A stretch of 15,233 bases of DNA. Origin: Deltaproteobacteria bacterium. Its GTDB lineage: Bacteria > Desulfobacterota > Syntrophia > Syntrophales > UBA5619. Position numbers and translations under genes: made by a program. The DNA is taken from NCBI GenBank assembly GCA_023487865.1, contig JAMDBG010000188.1:3126-18358 (forward strand). Reading direction: 5' to 3'. Under the pieces are notes generated by a model that worked only from the letters and a program-made list of their open reading frames with translations, was not told the DNA's origin and did no database searches. This document shows, one piece after another, positions 14,018 to 15,233 of the stretch. Within the stretch, counting starts at the first letter, position 1. Every line of letters begins with the position of its first letter.

Positions 14018-14046
14018 GGCTCCTTTAGGTGATCCATCCAGGAGCC
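14018..14046. terminator. Hairpin between the pilX and convergent gene ends
   Basis: GGCTCCT (14018-14024) and AGGAGCC (14040-14046) form a 7-bp stem with a 15-base loop, 21 bases after the pilX stop and six before the end of the convergent gene. No T-run follows, so it may be a weak terminator. Confidence 0.4.
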
Positions 14047-14051
14047 CGTAT

Positions 14052-14639
14052 TCATCGACTTCTGGACTTTACGATGATCAGATCATTCGTAAAAAACCTC
14101 ATGTCGGCAATCTTAGCGACCTCCTCGCGGAAGTCCTCTCCTGAATGACCTGCAGCGATTTTGTCTCTCAGCGCGGTGAGGTCGTTTTTCAAGTCCTTTA
14201 GTTCATCGAGGGTCATCCCTTTCCTCGACTCGAACTTTTTTCGGAGCGTGTCGAATTCCTCCATCACACGGGGGTCCTTTTTTGAGGCTTCCTTACCGCC
14301 TTTTTCAGAGGACTTTGCAGGGGACGGTTTTTGTTCGCTGTCCGCAGAGCGTTTTTCCACTGATGGCGATTTTTCCATTATTGAGGATAGACGCGGTAAT
14401 CCATTCTTCCCTGCTTTCCCCTCATTTCCGGTTTCATGCTCTTCAATCCCGTCAATCTCCGTCCTCTCCATCCCCGCGGTACCGCCCGCTATATAAAAGA
14501 AGATCCGTCTGCCTTCAAACCAGTACGCGGGGGTTGTCAACTGCCTGCCGTTTTTCAGCCGGATGAGATAGGAGGAACTGCCGAGGGCGGGTATGAGAAA
14601 CAGGAACAAAACAATGATTGCCGAGGTTGTTTTTTTCAT
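14052..14639 (-). CDS. Exported protein of unknown function
   Basis: This 195-residue protein starts with a signal peptide (MKKTTSAIIVLFLFLIPALG, cleavage probably near 20-23). Next comes a small domain (about 24-62) with YLIRLKNGRQLTTPAYWFEG and IFFYIAGGTAGMERTEIDGIEE. It resembles short beta-strand modules found in other deltaproteobacterial exported proteins, but I do not recognise a named family. A Ser/Lys/Glu-rich linker (about 65-125) is followed by a likely coiled coil (about 125-175) with MTLDELKDLKNDLTALRDKI. It probably sits in the periplasm. The gene is convergent with pilX; its promoter region is shared with the divergent Cys-rich gene. Function unknown. Confidence 0.75.
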   Translation of the reverse strand: MKKTTSAIIVLFLFLIPALGSSSYLIRLKNGRQLTTPAYWFEGRRIFFYIAGGTAGMERTEIDGIEEHETGNEGKAGKNGLPRLSSIMEKSPSVEKRSADSEQKPSPAKSSEKGGKEASKKDPRVMEEFDTLRKKFESRKGMTLDELKDLKNDLTALRDKIAAGHSGEDFREEVAKIADMRFFTNDLIIVKSRSR

Positions 14640-14682
14640 GGCGCAAGCCCCTTTTTTGAGTTCTGCGTGAGAACTGTATCGC

Positions 14683-14711
14683 AGGATAGATGAAACAGCC
14701 TTCTTTGTCGA
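14683..14711 (-). promoter_or_regulatory. Candidate promoter of the exported protein gene
   Basis: On the minus strand TCGACA (14711-14706), 17 bases and TATCCT (14688-14683) match the sigma70 boxes in five of six and four of six positions. The mRNA start would be near 14676. Confidence 0.4.
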
Positions 14712-14733
14712 GTCATTTTCATCATCAATGTTC

Positions 14734-14762
14734 TTGACTTGAAACCCTAATCAAGATAGGGT
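14734..14762 (+). promoter_or_regulatory. Candidate promoter/operator of the Cys-rich small protein gene
   Basis: TTGACT (about 14734-14739) is followed after 17 bases by TAGGGT (14757-14762), a poor -10. The same stretch holds ACCCTA-ATCAAGA-TAGGGT (14744-14762), a perfect 6-bp inverted repeat overlapping the -10, which suits a repressor site. Confidence 0.3.
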
Positions 14763-14806
14763 AAGCGCCCACTGTAGCGGGAAATGCCGGCTTAGGGGGA
14801 GAGATC

Positions 14807-14980
14807 ATGGAGACGGAGAAAAGATACTGTTTGATTTGCGCCTGGCGTGAGAACTGCCAAAAGAGATTTAGTGTCGTCACCGACTCATCGGGTTGTGTCC
14901 GTTGTACGGATTATTCGCGTGATCTTTCCATCAAAGACAAGGATATCGACGCAGCGGAAAGGGCATGCCGGGAAAATTAG
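14807..14980 (+). CDS. 57-residue cysteine-rich protein
   Basis: This small gene has a GGGGGAG ribosome-binding site a few bases before its ATG. The protein has six cysteines: C8, C11, C17, C30, C33 and C53. The CxxC pairs C8/C11 and C30/C33 form a likely zinc-binding (zinc-ribbon or knuckle) unit, with YCLICAWRENCQKRF and GCVRCTDYSRDLS around them and a Lys/Asp-rich tail. A similar small Cys-rich protein next to argS is seen in Geobacter-type genomes as far as I recall, which supports a real gene. It is cytoplasmic, with no signal peptide. Role unknown. A terminator follows 67 bases later. Confidence 0.75.
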   Translation: METEKRYCLICAWRENCQKRFSVVTDSSGCVRCTDYSRDLSIKDKDIDAAERACREN

Positions 14981-15046
14981 GGCTGTCTGCTGTCCCGCCG
15001 GACGAAAAATCAGCGAAAGCTTATTAAATGCCTTAAAAGGCAAGGG

Positions 15047-15070
15047 GTTGGCTTTGAAGCCAACTTTTTT
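15047..15070 (+). terminator. Intrinsic terminator just upstream of argS
   Basis: GTTGGCT (15047-15053), the loop TTGA and AGCCAAC (15058-15064) form a perfect 7-bp hairpin followed directly by six T (15065-15070). It ends 21 bases before the argS ATG. It may end the Cys-rich gene's transcript or act as an attenuator for argS. A second small hairpin (GCCTT-AA-AAGGC) lies just upstream near 15030. Confidence 0.8.
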
Positions 15071-15091
15071 CATATTGAGGAAAATGTGTGC

Positions 15092-15233
15092 ATGAAACAG
15101 GTTTTGGTCGCGCTTTTGGAAAAGTCAATTCAATCAGGCATCGCAGCCGGACTTCTGCCCGCGGCGGCGCTTCCCCGTGTTGATGTGGAATGGACAAAGG
15201 ACCCCGGCCATGGGGATTATGCCTCTAATGTGG
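15092..15233 (+). CDS. argS: Arginyl-tRNA synthetase, N-terminal part (cut by the window edge)
   Basis: The first 47 codons are inside the window. The protein starts MKQVLVALLEKSIQSGIAAG and continues to the block WTKDPGHGDYASNV (about 34-47), the conserved N-terminal signature of class I arginyl-tRNA synthetase (PxxxHGDYxxN). The enzyme charges tRNA-Arg with arginine in the cytoplasm. ATG at 15092 is chosen; an in-frame GTG at 15086 with GAGG five bases before it is a real alternative, adding two residues. A terminator hairpin ends 21 bases upstream, so argS must be transcribed by readthrough, by a promoter within the T-tract region, or under attenuation. Confidence 0.9.
   Translation, partial: MKQVLVALLEKSIQSGIAAGLLPAAALPRVDVEWTKDPGHGDYASNV

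Noticed and set aside
14981..15091. T-box leader for argS
   Set aside because: The T-box sequence (AGGGTGG-type) and the specifier stem are not visible; only a terminator and a small hairpin are present.
1..15233. tRNA/rRNA genes, CRISPR arrays, insertion sequences, attachment sites
   Set aside because: No transposase, integrase, regularly spaced repeat or clover-leaf sequence was recognised; most of the window is ordinary chromosomal coding sequence.

Overview
The window reads as a stretch of chromosome from an anaerobic Gram-negative bacterium, most likely a deltaproteobacterium (Desulfobacterota), possibly a syntroph or metal or sulfate reducer. This is inferred from the four-subunit ferredoxin-linked 2-oxoacid oxidoreductase, the type IV pilus genes, and the small Cys-rich gene next to argS. 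No phage, insertion sequence, CRISPR array, rRNA or tRNA was recognised.

Left part (1-4826), mostly minus strand. The first codons of an unknown minus-strand gene lie at the left edge, followed by a 458-bp gene-free stretch with inverted repeats. A minus-strand operon then runs from about 4019 down to 484: a small 2x[4Fe-4S] ferredoxin subunit, the alpha (VorB-like), beta (TPP) and gamma subunits of a 2-oxoacid:ferredoxin oxidoreductase, a tandem ACT-domain protein and a GGQ-motif release-factor-like protein. The genes overlap or nearly touch. The enzyme would oxidise 2-oxoacids, probably branched-chain, to acyl-CoA and reduce ferredoxin; the ACT protein could sense an amino acid. A stand-alone NusG/RfaH-type factor lies upstream on the same strand.

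Middle part (4929-10056). A COG2509-type FAD oxidoreductase (+) converges on ribD (-). Divergent from ribD are sugar-nucleotide genes: an rmlA-type nucleotidyltransferase whose frame is broken near 8225-8243, and an RmlC-like cupin epimerase. The epimerase gene overlaps by one base with pilD, the prepilin peptidase.

Right part (10080-15233). A CRP/FNR-family regulator (-) is divergent from a minor-pilin operon, fimT/gspH-pilV-pilW-pilX (+). PilD from the preceding cluster would process at least the first three of these prepilins. The 357-bp divergent region holds a perfect CRP-type operator (TGTGA-N6-TCACA) almost midway between two good sigma70 promoters, then a pilin leader with several predicted stem-loops. 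After pilX come a convergent exported protein of unknown function, a 57-residue Cys-rich protein, a strong intrinsic terminator and the start of argS, cut by the window edge.

The points that most merit a second look are the CRP-operator/structured-leader arrangement of the pilin operon, the split rmlA with an internal ribosome-binding site, the terminator immediately before argS, and an 18-bp inverted repeat at the left edge.
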